A stretch of DNA of 53,531 nucleotides, taken from the IMG/VR virus record IMGVR_UViG_3300004806_000031, positions 1-53,531 of that record, one strand, 5' to 3'. A program made the position numbers and the translations under genes. Below are positions 8,690 through 17,902 of the stretch, one piece after another; position 1 is the stretch's first letter; every line of letters begins with the position of its first letter. This DNA is from a virus. The notes under the pieces are model-generated. The model did not search any database. It saw nothing but the letters and a program-made list of their open reading frames with translations, and was not told the origin of the DNA.

Positions 8690-9259
8690 ATGAATTTTTC
8701 ATTGAAAAAACAACGAGTTCGCCTGTCTAAAAGCGCCCGCGCGCGGCTCCCGCGTCCAGAGCGCGTCATGACCGACGCTGTAGCCAGAGTTGCTCAGCCC
8801 GATGACGAGGAAGGCATCATGACTTTGGCGCGGATGATTCACCAAGAAATTGGAATGTTTGAGTTAAATGAGCAAAAAGTCCGCGATACTATCCGCCCTA
8901 TGCTACATAAGCATTTTGGCATTATTGGCGTGGTGGGAAATAAAGACAATCTTGAGGCAATGATTTTGCTTCGGGTGGCTAATAATTGGTATTCGGACAC
9001 GCCATTTTTGGAAGAAATGTCTGTCTTTGTTCGCCCCGAATACAGGAATGCTACTGTTTCTCGCGTCCAAAAGATGATAGAATTTGCAAAAAAGGCCGCT
9101 GATGGCCTTGGCTTGCCGTTAATGATTGGCGTTTTGTCAAATCAGAGGACAAATGCTAAAGTTGAACTCTATGAAAAGCACTTTGGTGACCCGGCGGGTG
9201 CTTTCTTCATTTATGGGGCAAGGACGGGACAGCCTGAAGGGGCTGACCTTGCGTCTTAA
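8690..9259 (+). CDS. GNAT-fold protein, T7 gp13-like
   Basis: The 189-residue product has a very basic start (MNFSLKKQRVRLSKSARARL) followed by an acetyltransferase-like fold: AVARVAQPDDEEGIMTLARM, then DNLEAMILLRVANNWYSDTP, FLEEMSVFVRPEYRNATVSR and GLPLMIGVLSNQRTNAKVEL then YEKHFG. In podoviruses such a GNAT-like protein (T7 gp13 family) precedes the internal virion proteins. The acetyl-CoA loop (R/Q-x-x-G-x-G/A) is not obvious, so a structural rather than catalytic role is likely. Confidence 0.78.
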   Translation: MNFSLKKQRVRLSKSARARLPRPERVMTDAVARVAQPDDEEGIMTLARMIHQEIGMFELNEQKVRDTIRPMLHKHFGIIGVVGNKDNLEAMILLRVANNWYSDTPFLEEMSVFVRPEYRNATVSRVQKMIEFAKKAADGLGLPLMIGVLSNQRTNAKVELYEKHFGDPAGAFFIYGARTGQPEGADLAS

Positions 9260-9276
9260 AGTTTAGGAGAAGGCCC

Positions 9277-12200
9277 GTGTGCGGTTCTAAAGGTACGTCC
9301 ACTACAACTTCCACTTACTCCCCTCCCGCGGGCGTTCAAGCCAATTATGACTATTTGGCTAACCAAGCGAAGCAAGTGTCGGCTACGCCTTTTCAACAAT
9401 ACACGGGCGAAATGGTTGCTGGCCTGACCCCCACGCAAGAGGCGGGGATATCTAATGTCAATGCATCGGCTGGACTAGCGCAACCATATTTTCAGGCTGG
9501 AACGGGATACGTTCAACAGGCAGCGAATCCATTTAACCAGCAATCCCTTAATCAATATATGTCGCCATACATCAATGATGTCGTGGCGCAGACAATGGCC
9601 AACTTGAACGAAACCAATGCCCAACAACAGCAACAAGTGTTGGGCAATCAAATTCAGCAAGGCGCGTTTGGCGGAGACCGCGGGAAAATCGCTCAAGCCG
9701 AGTTGGTCCGCCAGCAGAATTTAGCGAATGGCCAGACATTGGCCAACGTTCTCCAAGGCGGCTACGGCCAAGCATTGGGGCAATTTAACGCCGATCAGGC
9801 CCGCGCTTTGCAAGCCGGTTCAACTCTTGGGACATTCGGCACTCAGGCTCAGTCGGCAGCAATGCAGGGCGCTCAAGCGCAATTGTCTGCTGGCGCGCAA
9901 CAGCAAGCAGTCCAGCAAGCGCAAGACGTTGCAAATCAGCAGCAGTTCCAAGCGGCTCAGGCTTATCCGTTCCAAACAACCCAATTTTTGGGCAATATGT
10001 TGTTGGGTATTGGGGGGCAATCAGGCGGCACGGCACTTACAAGTGCGCCCGGTCCAAATATTGGGTCGCAAGTTTTGGGTGGCCTTACTACGTTGGCATC
10101 TATTCCGTGGGGGTCAGACGAACGCCTTAAAGAAAATATGGAGCCTGTCGGAAAAACCTTCGACGGACAAAATATTTACAAATTCAACTACAAGGGCGAC
10201 GGCCACACAATGCTTGGCTTAAGCGCGCAGGAAGTTGAAAAGCATAACCCAAATGCGGTTCACCGTGACGATCAAGGCATGCGTATGGTTGACTACGAGT
10301 CAGCGACACATGATGCTGCCGACAAGGGCCATTTTGCCCGCGGCGGCGTCGCTGATTGGATGGGTGGAGCAGTGCAAGAGGGATTGGGGCGCGCGCATTT
10401 TGAACTTGGCGGGATGCCATATTCAGACCAACCAACTGGCGGGTCAACAAAGCCATTGACGTTGGCCGATGTCATGCGTGTTTCAAATGCTATTCTTGCT
10501 AATAGGCCGGGCGGAAAAACTAATATTCCCCAAGCGCCAAAACCGTACGACGACACCGGAATTACAGATGTCGCAAAACAATTGGCGAATGCAACGCCAG
10601 AACAAAGAGCGAATATGAAGGCAAATATTGCCTCTATTCGCAATAATCTTGGCCTCGGCACAGTGGATGCTGCATCTATTATTGCGCCAACAAATTATCC
10701 TGATCAAACGGCAATGGGCGGTATGTACGGTCGTTTTGCGTCAGGTGGTTTGGTGGGCCGTAAAGCATACGCTGGAGATGATGGCCAATCTGGGGGCGTT
10801 TTGCCGTCCGATGGGAAAACTTTGTTCGAAAAAGCCACTGGCATGAATTTGTCTGACAATGCCCGCATGGGGCTGCTTGCTGCTGGCTTGGGTATGCTGT
10901 CTAGCCGCTCCCCATTCTTTGGCGTGGGCGTTGGTGAGGGCGCAACTGCGGGCCTTGGCACCTACTATAATGCTCTCGCCAACCAACGCGCTTATGAAAA
11001 CAAGCAGCGCGAATTGGGTTTAACAGAAGAAGAGCGTGAAATTGGACGGACACAAGCCGCCGCCTCGACGCTGAATGCTCAATCGACGGCAAAAGATGTT
11101 GCACTTAGAACCTTGGATAAAATTAAACAAAGTTACAGTTTAGGCACTGGTGACCCAATGTATCCTGATGGCCACGTCAATGGCCCATACGGGAAGCATA
11201 TGTCTTACGATGAATATCGCAAGCAAATGAGTGGAATGCTGGCCGCATCAGGGGCGTTACCCCCAGAATTAGTAAATATTTTATCCGACCCATCCCAATT
11301 AATTTCTCCTGCACCTTCCGTTGCAGGAAAGGCGTTGGGCGGTTCGGCGACAAACGCCAATCAAAGTGACGACCAATCAAACGCGAGCATTGTGGCAACT
11401 GCGCCCGCTCCAGACCAAGGGGCCGACGTAGAAAAGCCTATCCAATTGGCGCAAGCAGCGACTGGATCCTCAGCGACCGATCAGGGAGGAATGCAACCAA
11501 TTGATTATGACAAGTTGGCGCAAGATGCTTTGCGCCGTCGAGATATTGCGCGGTCGCACCCAGAATTTGCAAATTCTGACGCGGTGGCGAAGGCCGCTCA
11601 AGAAGATTACGATAAGTATTCTAAATTGTCGCCAACAATCCAAAAACAAGCGCGCGATTTAGAGGCGCAACAAAAGGCTATGGAATTGGGCATCACGCAA
11701 ATGGGTGATGTTGATAAAGGGTTGGGTGATCGTTCAGATTCACGCCCAGCCGCGCGCGCCCGCATCAACGACGCATCAAAACTTCTTTCCCTTTGGCAAT
11801 CGGGTCGCTTGAGTGACATTAAAGCGGCAGCGCCAGCGATTGCGGCGTCATTAGGCTTAGACATTAAAAACTATGCATTAAATGATGCGGCCTCGTATGA
11901 AACATTTACGAAGGACGCAACGCAAGCAATGTTTGACAAGGTTAAAGACCTTGGTGGCCGTATTTTGGTGACTGAAATTGAAGGCCAAAAACAAGCGAAT
12001 ATGAACCCCGACCTGCAACCAAAAACCAACCGCAACATTATTGGCGTTGCGAAGGGATTGATGGATGCTGAAGACAAATTCTTCGACGATTACAATACTT
12101 GGCGAGCCGGTGACGGTAAGTATGCAAACCTCGCACAATATAATGCGTGGAAGGCGGCGTGGCGCAAAGACCCCCAAAATAATTTAGATAATTTTATTGA

Positions 12201-12393
12201 TCAGGGGCGCGCCAATACTCCAGTTCGCGGCGACTTTGCTACGAATGAAAAAGAACGAAAGGCGGGATATAAGTATGTAATTCCGCCCGAAAAACTTGGC
12301 GACGAGCAACGCGCTCAATATCCAAATGGGTTGATTGCTCGTTGGACAGGTAAAGGTTGGGATCCGACGTCTTTGGAGGCTCCAGAGTTCTAA
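9277..12393 (+). CDS. Large internal-virion-type protein with an embedded S74 chaperone motif
   Basis: A 1,038-residue protein. The N-terminal Gln/Ala-rich helical region (1-250; QQQQQVLGNQIQQGAFGGDR) resembles ejection proteins. At residues 280-345 lies SDERLKENMEPVGKTFDGQN...HTMLGLSAQEVEKHNPNAV, the signature of peptidase S74 intramolecular chaperones (Ser280-Lys285 dyad). Such domains normally sit at a fibre C-terminus; here about 690 residues follow, with Gly-Gly motifs (FARGGVAD, FASGGLVG) and long charged helices. If cleavage occurs at Ser280 the product would split into about 279 and 759 residues. The gene sits where podoviruses encode internal virion proteins. Confidence 0.75.
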   Translation: MCGSKGTSTTTSTYSPPAGVQANYDYLANQAKQVSATPFQQYTGEMVAGLTPTQEAGISNVNASAGLAQPYFQAGTGYVQQAANPFNQQSLNQYMSPYINDVVAQTMANLNETNAQQQQQVLGNQIQQGAFGGDRGKIAQAELVRQQNLANGQTLANVLQGGYGQALGQFNADQARALQAGSTLGTFGTQAQSAAMQGAQAQLSAGAQQQAVQQAQDVANQQQFQAAQAYPFQTTQFLGNMLLGIGGQSGGTALTSAPGPNIGSQVLGGLTTLASIPWGSDERLKENMEPVGKTFDGQNIYKFNYKGDGHTMLGLSAQEVEKHNPNAVHRDDQGMRMVDYESATHDAADKGHFARGGVADWMGGAVQEGLGRAHFELGGMPYSDQPTGGSTKPLTLADVMRVSNAILANRPGGKTNIPQAPKPYDDTGITDVAKQLANATPEQRANMKANIASIRNNLGLGTVDAASIIAPTNYPDQTAMGGMYGRFASGGLVGRKAYAGDDGQSGGVLPSDGKTLFEKATGMNLSDNARMGLLAAGLGMLSSRSPFFGVGVGEGATAGLGTYYNALANQRAYENKQRELGLTEEEREIGRTQAAASTLNAQSTAKDVALRTLDKIKQSYSLGTGDPMYPDGHVNGPYGKHMSYDEYRKQMSGMLAASGALPPELVNILSDPSQLISPAPSVAGKALGGSATNANQSDDQSNASIVATAPAPDQGADVEKPIQLAQAATGSSATDQGGMQPIDYDKLAQDALRRRDIARSHPEFANSDAVAKAAQEDYDKYSKLSPTIQKQARDLEAQQKAMELGITQMGDVDKGLGDRSDSRPAARARINDASKLLSLWQSGRLSDIKAAAPAIAASLGLDIKNYALNDAASYETFTKDATQAMFDKVKDLGGRILVTEIEGQKQANMNPDLQPKTNRNIIGVAKGLMDAEDKFFDDYNTWRAGDGKYANLAQYNAWKAAWRKDPQNNLDNFIDQGRANTPVRGDFATNEKERKAGYKYVIPPEKLGDEQRAQYPNGLIARWTGKGWDPTSLEAPEF

Positions 12394-14651
12394 TGGCTAA
12401 TCAACAACAGAAAATTTTATCGGACGCTGATTTGGGTATTGTTGGGACGCCAACCCAAACAAACCAAAATGCTGCCGCGCCTCAACAGCCCACACAACCC
12501 CCAAATAAGTCTGTTTTATCTGACGCTGATTTGGGGTTGTTGTCTGCGCGGCCAGATTTGCGCCCAACTTACGATGTCCCCAAAAGCGCATTGTCTGCGG
12601 CTGAACGCATGCCAATTGGATTTGTTAATGCGCCCGCTGACATTATGAATTTTGTGTCTGACGCATTGGAAAAAGGCTTGGCAACAACTGTTGATGGCGC
12701 AATAAATCTTTACAATTCTGCCGTTGGCGACACAGACACTCCTGAAGGCAAGCGTCGTTTGGAAGTTGCCCGAGGTGCTTTGAGTAAAGCGCATGAAACA
12801 AATTTAGCGACGCGCCCCTATTCAACTTCACAAATTGCCACGGAAGTTGACCCGTATGCTCGTCAAGTGCTGCCTGTTGGACCCGCGTATCAGTCAAAAA
12901 CTGGCCCCGGACAATTTACGCAAACGGCTATTGATGTTGCTGGGCCGGGCATGTTTGGTAAAGGGAAACTTGCGACAAAATTGTTGCGCGGCGCTACTTC
13001 TGTTCTTGGGGTTGAGGCGGCGGATACTGCCGCTGACTACGCTGGCTTGACTGACCCAACAACTCGCACGGCATTGAGTATGTTGGGAGGCATTACTGGC
13101 GGCGGTGTTGGTGAAATGGCCGTGCGCGGCAAAAATGTTGTCGGCAATATTGTTGACCCAACACAGGCGGCAAATGAACGAATTGCTCAGGTTATTAAAC
13201 AAGCCAGAGAAGAAGGGCGAGCGCCAACTGACGCAGAAATTCAACAAGCACTTGCGTCAAATGCGCCGCTAACGGCTTACGATTTAGCGGGCGAGCGCAG
13301 TCCTGAACTTGTAAATCCAGCAGCCACTGGCCCAGAGCGAGACGCTCTGTTGCAAATAAATAAGGCCATTCAAGATCGTGGCGCGGCGGCATTTGGTCGT
13401 GTCAACGATGGCTTGGATAATATTCTTGGCCGCAAAGTTGACGCCGGTGAAACGCGCGCAAAAATTTCTGAGCAACAAGGTATAGACAATAAAGCAAATT
13501 ATGAAAAAGCATTAAGTGACCCTCTAGCAGCAAACATGGAATCGCCAACGGTTATGAAATTAAAGGATAACCCTTTAATTCAAGGCGCTTACAACGACGC
13601 TGTAAAAACTTTGGGTGGGTATTCCCCGTCATTAAAGTTTTGGGATCAAGTTAAGCGCAATTTGGATGACGCCAGTAATGCGGCATTTCGTCGAGGCGAG
13701 GGCAACTTGGGGTCTGATTTATCGACTGTCCGCAATCAATTGCGTGATGATCTAAAATCACAAAATCCAACTTACGCTGACGCATTGTCTGGCGCGTCTG
13801 ATTTTTTCAAAGCCAAAAATGCAGTTGATGCGGGGTATAAATACGCAAGTAAATTTAATACTTTCGACGCTGCCCAAGTGAGACAGGCTATTTCTAAATT
13901 TAGCCCAGACCAATTGGCTTTGTTTCAAGAAGGTTTTGTTAGTGCTTTGAAGGATAAAGCGCAGGGTGGTGCCGATAAACTTTTAACAGGCCTTGATAAA
14001 GCATCGTCGGTTGGGAAATTAAATGATGTGTTCCCGTCCAAAAATGGAACACAAGCGCGTCAAATCCAAAGCATGGTTGATTTGGAAAATATGACGCGCG
14101 ACGTTGACACAATTAAACTTGCCCAAAATCTTGGCGAAAGCAGTCAGGCTGGCGCTGGAAACCGCATGCTTGAATTTGCAGTTTCCGGTGCTTCTGGATT
14201 AGGTTTAGGAGCATTTCAAGGTCCAACAACAGGGACCATTGCTGCTTTAGGAACTTTCCTCGCAACGGAGGCAACGCGTGGCGTTTTAAGCGCCGCTCAA
14301 AAAAACGTGGCGCGTCAAGTTGCTGAAACATTGGCGTCTGGCGACGCTGGGAAAATTGCAGAATTGTCTAAGTTGGCCGAGACAACGCCAGCCGTAAAGA
14401 CAACACTGCAAAAACTAGAACCATTCCTCGCGCATACCGCACTGACCATGACTGGCGTTAATGCAGCCAATGCAAATCAACGCCCGCAACGCGCGTCGGG
14501 CGGGTCCGTCATCGACAAAAAGGCAGACGCTTTGGTGAGCGAATCACTCCGCAACCAAAAATTAATCGCCAATCACACAGAGCAAATGCTTTCGATGCCC
14601 GACGACGCGGTGATGCAAGCGTTACATGTAGCGCGGAGCGTGGCGGCCTAG
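12393..14651 (+). CDS. Internal virion / DNA-ejection-type protein (752 aa)
   Basis: Read from ATG 12393 (TAATG with the upstream stop). The N-terminus carries a duplicated motif, KILSDADLGIVG and SVLSDADLGLLS. Residues about 180-260 are Ala/Gly-rich and weakly hydrophobic (GMFGKGKLATKLLRGATSVL), then long helices follow (REEGRAPTDAEIQQALASNA). The C-terminus has RASGGSVIDKKADALVSESL, a Gly-Gly motif shared with other virion proteins here. The size and composition fit an ejected inner-core protein. Its TAG stop shares a CTAG palindrome with the opposing gene's stop. Confidence 0.72.
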   Translation: MANQQQKILSDADLGIVGTPTQTNQNAAAPQQPTQPPNKSVLSDADLGLLSARPDLRPTYDVPKSALSAAERMPIGFVNAPADIMNFVSDALEKGLATTVDGAINLYNSAVGDTDTPEGKRRLEVARGALSKAHETNLATRPYSTSQIATEVDPYARQVLPVGPAYQSKTGPGQFTQTAIDVAGPGMFGKGKLATKLLRGATSVLGVEAADTAADYAGLTDPTTRTALSMLGGITGGGVGEMAVRGKNVVGNIVDPTQAANERIAQVIKQAREEGRAPTDAEIQQALASNAPLTAYDLAGERSPELVNPAATGPERDALLQINKAIQDRGAAAFGRVNDGLDNILGRKVDAGETRAKISEQQGIDNKANYEKALSDPLAANMESPTVMKLKDNPLIQGAYNDAVKTLGGYSPSLKFWDQVKRNLDDASNAAFRRGEGNLGSDLSTVRNQLRDDLKSQNPTYADALSGASDFFKAKNAVDAGYKYASKFNTFDAAQVRQAISKFSPDQLALFQEGFVSALKDKAQGGADKLLTGLDKASSVGKLNDVFPSKNGTQARQIQSMVDLENMTRDVDTIKLAQNLGESSQAGAGNRMLEFAVSGASGLGLGAFQGPTTGTIAALGTFLATEATRGVLSAAQKNVARQVAETLASGDAGKIAELSKLAETTPAVKTTLQKLEPFLAHTALTMTGVNAANANQRPQRASGGSVIDKKADALVSESLRNQKLIANHTEQMLSMPDDAVMQALHVARSVAA

Positions 14652-15067
14652 TATTTCTCTGCCGCCCGCAATACCCGCTTGGCGTATCTATTTTTTGTAG
14701 ATACGGAGCCATTATAGCAACCAAGCATGAGCGTAACATCCTCGTGCTTGTCGCGGCAGTAACTCAAATACCGCAAGCCATACTCCAAGTTGTTTTCGGG
14801 TTTCATCAGGTCGCTGGCGGACCCACGGAAGCCCATTGATCTGGCAGTGCCGATGCGGATTTGCATCAATCCGTAATTGCCGTCCTTTTCAACGTTCGGC
14901 TTAAATGTGCTTTCTACGTCAACAAGCCCCAATGCAATTTCTGGCTTGATGTCATGTGAAATCGCTGCCGCACGAATCATTTCATGCAGGGGCGAATTGG
15001 CTGATTTGCTAACGGTCTCGCAACCTACCGAAACCAAACAAGCGAGTATTAAGGTCGATAGTTTCAT
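14648..15067 (-). CDS. Lytic transglycosylase, probable lipoprotein
   Basis: The 139-residue protein starts MKLSTLILACLVSVGCETVS, a signal peptide ending in a lipobox-like Cys, so it is probably exported and lipid-anchored. The rest is a compact SLT domain: KPEIALGLVDVESTFKPNVE with the catalytic Glu, then YGLMQIRIGTARSMGF, NNLEYGLRYLSYC and MLGCYNGS. It would cut glycan strands in the periplasm. It is the last gene of the leftward recombination operon and not part of the lysis cassette, so an entry or superinfection role is possible (inference). An in-frame ATG at 15112 would bury the signal peptide. Confidence 0.82.
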   Translation of the reverse strand: MKLSTLILACLVSVGCETVSKSANSPLHEMIRAAAISHDIKPEIALGLVDVESTFKPNVEKDGNYGLMQIRIGTARSMGFRGSASDLMKPENNLEYGLRYLSYCRDKHEDVTLMLGCYNGSVSTKNRYAKRVLRAAEKY

Positions 15068-15072
15068 CACGC

Positions 15073-15429
15073 TCAACGCGGGACGATTGAACCATCTAAC
15101 TTCTTTTTCCACTTGGAGGTTTTACCATATGGAAGCGGAGATTTCGACCCCCTAATTCCCAGATGTTTGGCTTTCTGTCTTTTGGCTTTTGCGGTCATTT
15201 GATGGTCCTTTTTTGTCTTTTCTTTTGCACATGGCTTGCATGTCAAACGAATGTTGTCGTCAGTGTCCGTGCCGCCTAATTCCAATGCACGGACATGCTC
15301 GAATATAAACTGCCCAGTCATCAATTTGATGCCGCACAGCATGCACTTCCCGCCCTCGCGCTCCCAAATCGCCAATTTTCTTTTGGCTGATAGGTTGCCA
15401 CGCTTGGTTGTTCCGACGTCCTCAATCAT
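15073..15429 (-). CDS. HNH endonuclease (118 aa)
   Basis: The 118-residue protein contains a full HNH fold: CMLCGIKL (first Cys pair), FIFEHVRALELGGTDTDDNI (catalytic His in EHV, Asn in the NI/RLT part), and RLTCKPCAKEKTKKDH (second Cys pair). The C-terminal third is very basic (KAKRQKAKHLG, KTSKWKKKL), typical of DNA binding. It overlaps the upstream gene by 8 bases and is in the recombination cluster, so it may act in recombination or host DNA degradation rather than as a free-standing homing nuclease. Confidence 0.82.
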   Translation of the reverse strand: MIEDVGTTKRGNLSAKRKLAIWEREGGKCMLCGIKLMTGQFIFEHVRALELGGTDTDDNIRLTCKPCAKEKTKKDHQMTAKAKRQKAKHLGIRGSKSPLPYGKTSKWKKKLDGSIVPR

Positions 15430-15868
15430 GATTTAATTCCGATTGCGGGACAAAAAATGCTGGTCGTCCACCGGCGGGGTCGCGCCACCATTTTTCTTTT
15501 TTCCCGTCGCGGGCAGTAATCCACCCCCTGACGTCATAAGTTCCATTCAAGCCAGTGAGCAACCAGAAAATTTTATCGTCCTCGTCCTTTGGGTGAAGAA
15601 TTAAATCACCATTGGACCGTGACGATGTTCTCACTTGGTAATTACCAACGTCATCGCCGCGCATCTTTCCCTTGCCATGCCAAAACACATTTAAGTGCTT
15701 CGCCAATGCAAATTCCCCCATCGCGCCCTCAATGGAGTATTGCCAATCGTTTTCATGGCCAGCGCCATACGCTGGCTTCACATTGTTTTTCACATTTTCT
15801 ATTTGTCGCATGATGCCAGCATTTGCCGCCAGCAACATATCGGATGCGGTTAAAACAATTCGCGTCAT
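15422..15868 (-). CDS. Conserved phage protein, possible nuclease-fold (148 aa)
   Basis: Read from ATG 15868, which overlaps the upstream stop as ATGA. The sequence MTRIVLTASDMLLAANAGIM then EGAMGEFALAKHLNVFW, DDVGNYQVRTSSRSNGDLIL and KIFWLLTG...YDVRGWITA, ending RPAFFVPQSELNHD, is a pattern I recognise from phage recombination clusters. The GE-(x)n-D-(x)n-QVR arrangement resembles a PD-(D/E)XK-like fold, but I cannot place the catalytic residues with certainty. Confidence 0.68.
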   Translation of the reverse strand: MTRIVLTASDMLLAANAGIMRQIENVKNNVKPAYGAGHENDWQYSIEGAMGEFALAKHLNVFWHGKGKMRGDDVGNYQVRTSSRSNGDLILHPKDEDDKIFWLLTGLNGTYDVRGWITARDGKKEKWWRDPAGGRPAFFVPQSELNHD

Positions 15869-16200
15869 TTGAAATTGTTTCCTGCTCGTTGGTTGGCTTG
15901 TTCTGATCGCCACGCCTCAATTACAGCGTCGGCGCGGTTTCTTTCGGCTCGGTAATATTCGTCCCACTTAATTGCTTCGGCTTCATCATCAACGGCTTGG
16001 ATATACCGACTGTGTTGCTCGGCCCAAGCCTCTTTCATGGCGGATGTTTTTTCTTCGGAGTTGAGGATCAGGTTCGCCCTGACCCTCTTTCTCGCGTGTT
16101 CAGCCCTGAAACGATTGGCTCTGGCCTCGGCCCCCTGCTCACTGTGCGCCGCAAGGAAATTAAGCGCCTCTTCCATCATTTCATCGGTTATGAACTTCAT
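15865..16200 (-). CDS. Charged helical phage protein (111 aa)
   Basis: The 111-residue protein is almost wholly helical and charged: MKFITDEMMEEALNFLAAHS, then RANRFRAEHARKRVRANLIL and DEAEAIKWDEYYRAERNRAD ending VIEAWRSEQANQRAGNNFK. The A-x-I-E-A-W-R-x-x-x-A/S end is common in a small family encoded beside ERF or RecT-type genes in phages; function unknown. Its stop is coupled to the downstream start through ATGA. Confidence 0.68.
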   Translation of the reverse strand: MKFITDEMMEEALNFLAAHSEQGAEARANRFRAEHARKRVRANLILNSEEKTSAMKEAWAEQHSRYIQAVDDEAEAIKWDEYYRAERNRADAVIEAWRSEQANQRAGNNFK

Positions 16201-16418
16201 TCGTATTTCTCACTGAAATTAGGATCATACGGGACCAATGTAATCCAGCACTCACCGTCTTGATTTGTTAGTGGGGCCGCTTCAAGGGACACATTGATAT
16301 TTGTGCCATTGCGGCCCAAGAAGCCGCGGCCCAGTTTTGTTTTCCTGACATTGCCATGCCGATCCTGACGGTAAGACAAGACAATATATTCAGTTGATCC
16401 ATCTTTATCTTGATTCAT
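16197..16418 (-). CDS. Hypothetical protein (73 aa)
   Basis: Read from ATG 16418 (MNQDKDGSTEYIVLSYRQDR); AAAGG lies about 10 bases upstream. An ATG at 16439 is possible but sits further inside the upstream nuclease gene. The protein is beta-rich (GRGFLGRNGTNINVSLEAAP, CWITLVPYDPNFSEKYE) and could be a small sandwich. No family recognised. It overlaps the downstream start by 4 bases and the upstream HNH gene by 14. Confidence 0.55.
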   Translation of the reverse strand: MNQDKDGSTEYIVLSYRQDRHGNVRKTKLGRGFLGRNGTNINVSLEAAPLTNQDGECWITLVPYDPNFSEKYE

Positions 16419-16884
16419 ATTGCCTGTGCCTTTCTGCATGGTGTGTCCGGCACAACCAAATTACTTCTAACGGTTTTGAATAGTCTTCGTGATGCGCCTC
16501 AGACCTTGAATTACCACAAACTACACAAGGCGTCTTTATCAATTTTTTGCTCCTTATGGCATTGCGAACTATAATATGCGTTTTCCGTTTTTCTGGATTT
16601 TTTTCAATCCAATTTTTTTTGTGTTCTCTTAACTTTTCTCTATTTTTTTCTGCCCAACGTTTTCTTTGTTGCCTAGCATATTCACGACGTTCTTCATTAT
16701 GATAATACCTATTCCGGTCATATTCCCGAACGTGGTCATTTTCTGCTCTGTGAACTTTAACTCTGGATTTAACGCATTCTTTACAATGGTTTAGATATCC
16801 ATCTGCCATTTTAGCATGAGCATAAAATCCAGAGTTGAGTTCTTTTTCACATCCGCATGAAATGCAAACTTTGGTCTTACCCAT
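16405..16884 (-). CDS. HNH endonuclease, AT-rich insertion
   Basis: Read from ATG 16884 (MGKTKVCISCGCEKELNSGF) with AGAGG six bases upstream; the longer reading from 16917 lacks this. There are two zinc knuckles, an N-terminal CISCGCEKEL...CKECVKSR and a C-terminal CVVCGNSRSEAHHEDYSKPL then WLCRTHHAERH, with a long basic linker (RKRWAEKNREKLREHKKNW). The C-terminal part is the HNH-like nuclease. Its DNA is visibly more AT-rich than its neighbours and it splits an otherwise tight operon, consistent with a mobile free-standing nuclease. Confidence 0.78.
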   Translation of the reverse strand: MGKTKVCISCGCEKELNSGFYAHAKMADGYLNHCKECVKSRVKVHRAENDHVREYDRNRYYHNEERREYARQQRKRWAEKNREKLREHKKNWIEKNPEKRKTHIIVRNAIRSKKLIKTPCVVCGNSRSEAHHEDYSKPLEVIWLCRTHHAERHRQYESR

Positions 16885-16922
16885 AACAAACCTCTGCGAG
16901 TTGGGAATCAGTCCCACAGAGG

Positions 16923-17228
16923 TTAATTAAAAGGGATTTCGTCGTCAATATCTACTTCCTCCGCTTCCGCAACCTTAGGCTTGGCTTTGGTCATCGTCTT
17001 ACTCAGTAAGGAAGTCTTTGGCGGGGCGGATGCACGTTCGCCCGATGAATTCTTTTCGGTGAAGGAACAAGTCCAGAACTCGCCAGATTTGCCATTCTTC
17101 GACCAAATGCTGATGTAGTATTCCTTCCCATCAACCATGACCGAGCCGTTAAAGTCCGGCTGGTTGTCACGCGTTTTGCGATTATTGACGAAGAAGGAGC
17201 CACTATTGTCGCGTTGTTCGTATGCCAT
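16923..17228 (-). CDS. SSB-like protein with acidic tip
   Basis: The 101-residue protein (MAYEQRDNSGSFFVNNRKTR) has a small beta domain (FNGSVMVDGKEYYISIWSKN, GEFWTCSFTEK) that could be an OB fold, a flexible Lys/Pro linker and an acidic end VDIDDEIPFN. A D-D-x-I-P-F tail is the hallmark of single-stranded DNA-binding proteins, where it recruits partner enzymes. Lying directly after the ERF gene, it probably coats ssDNA for annealing. Sequence is too divergent to assign to a named SSB family. Confidence 0.68.
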   Translation of the reverse strand: MAYEQRDNSGSFFVNNRKTRDNQPDFNGSVMVDGKEYYISIWSKNGKSGEFWTCSFTEKNSSGERASAPPKTSLLSKTMTKAKPKVAEAEEVDIDDEIPFN

Positions 17229-17229
17229 T

Positions 17230-17898
17230 TCACTTTGCCTTTTTACTTGCATTGATTTCTTTTACGCGGTCTGAACAGAGTTGGCGCAGTGCCTCGTAGT
17301 CCTCGCTGTCCTTTTCCAAATTCATGGTCGCAAAGTTTTCTTTTAACTCTTGCTTCCAAAAATCCTGAACGTCCTTGACCGTCTCGCACATTTCCACGGC
17401 CATTTGGAAGACCCGCATATAAGTCAGCAAGTCTTTTGTATAGTTGGCCCACGGCAATGTCTTGGCTGGCTCAGATGACGAGGCTTGCTGATCCCGCTCA
17501 GGATCATCGCCAGTCTCAATCTGAAACAGTTTGAACAAGAAATATTTATTCGCGCCAGTGATGGCCTTGTAAACACCCTTGTCACCCACAGCGCCATTCT
17601 TTGCGCGGTCGTTACCGCAGCCAGAAATGCGAATGGGCGTCGGCCAAATGTCGCCATCCCTGTGGACCAGCGTGTATTTCATGTCCACAATGGTGTTGCC
17701 ATGCTCGTCCATCGGCCTGACCATTTCAACCGACGGGATAAGGATCAAGCCTTCCTCGATCAAGGCTGGACGCAAACGCTCCAACAAGTCGGCCTCTGAC
17801 GCATACTTGTAGCCGTGAAATTTATTCTCACTGCCCTTTTGAACGTAACCGACCTTTGCCATTACGTTGTGCAATGCTGTCGCTATCTTCGCACTCAT
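17230..17898 (-). CDS. erf: ERF-family single-strand annealing protein
   Basis: Read from ATG 17898 with AGAGGA about 10 bases upstream; ATG 17937 is an alternative. The 222-residue sequence has the ERF core: ATALHNVMAKVGYVQKGSEN then KFHGYKYASEADLLERLRPA, GLILIPSVEM, VDMKYTLVHRDGDIWPTPI and GDKGVYKAITGANKYFLFKL then FQIETGDDPE. ERF proteins anneal complementary strands during phage recombination. The C-terminal part is helical. It forms a functional group with the SSB-like and Gp157 neighbours. Confidence 0.88.
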   Translation of the reverse strand: MSAKIATALHNVMAKVGYVQKGSENKFHGYKYASEADLLERLRPALIEEGLILIPSVEMVRPMDEHGNTIVDMKYTLVHRDGDIWPTPIRISGCGNDRAKNGAVGDKGVYKAITGANKYFLFKLFQIETGDDPERDQQASSSEPAKTLPWANYTKDLLTYMRVFQMAVEMCETVKDVQDFWKQELKENFATMNLEKDSEDYEALRQLCSDRVKEINASKKAK

Positions 17899-17902
17899 TT
17901 CT

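Noticed and set aside
8173-8769. 198-residue open frame on the minus strand
   Set aside because: Antisense to two well-supported coupled genes, with no neighbours in that direction.
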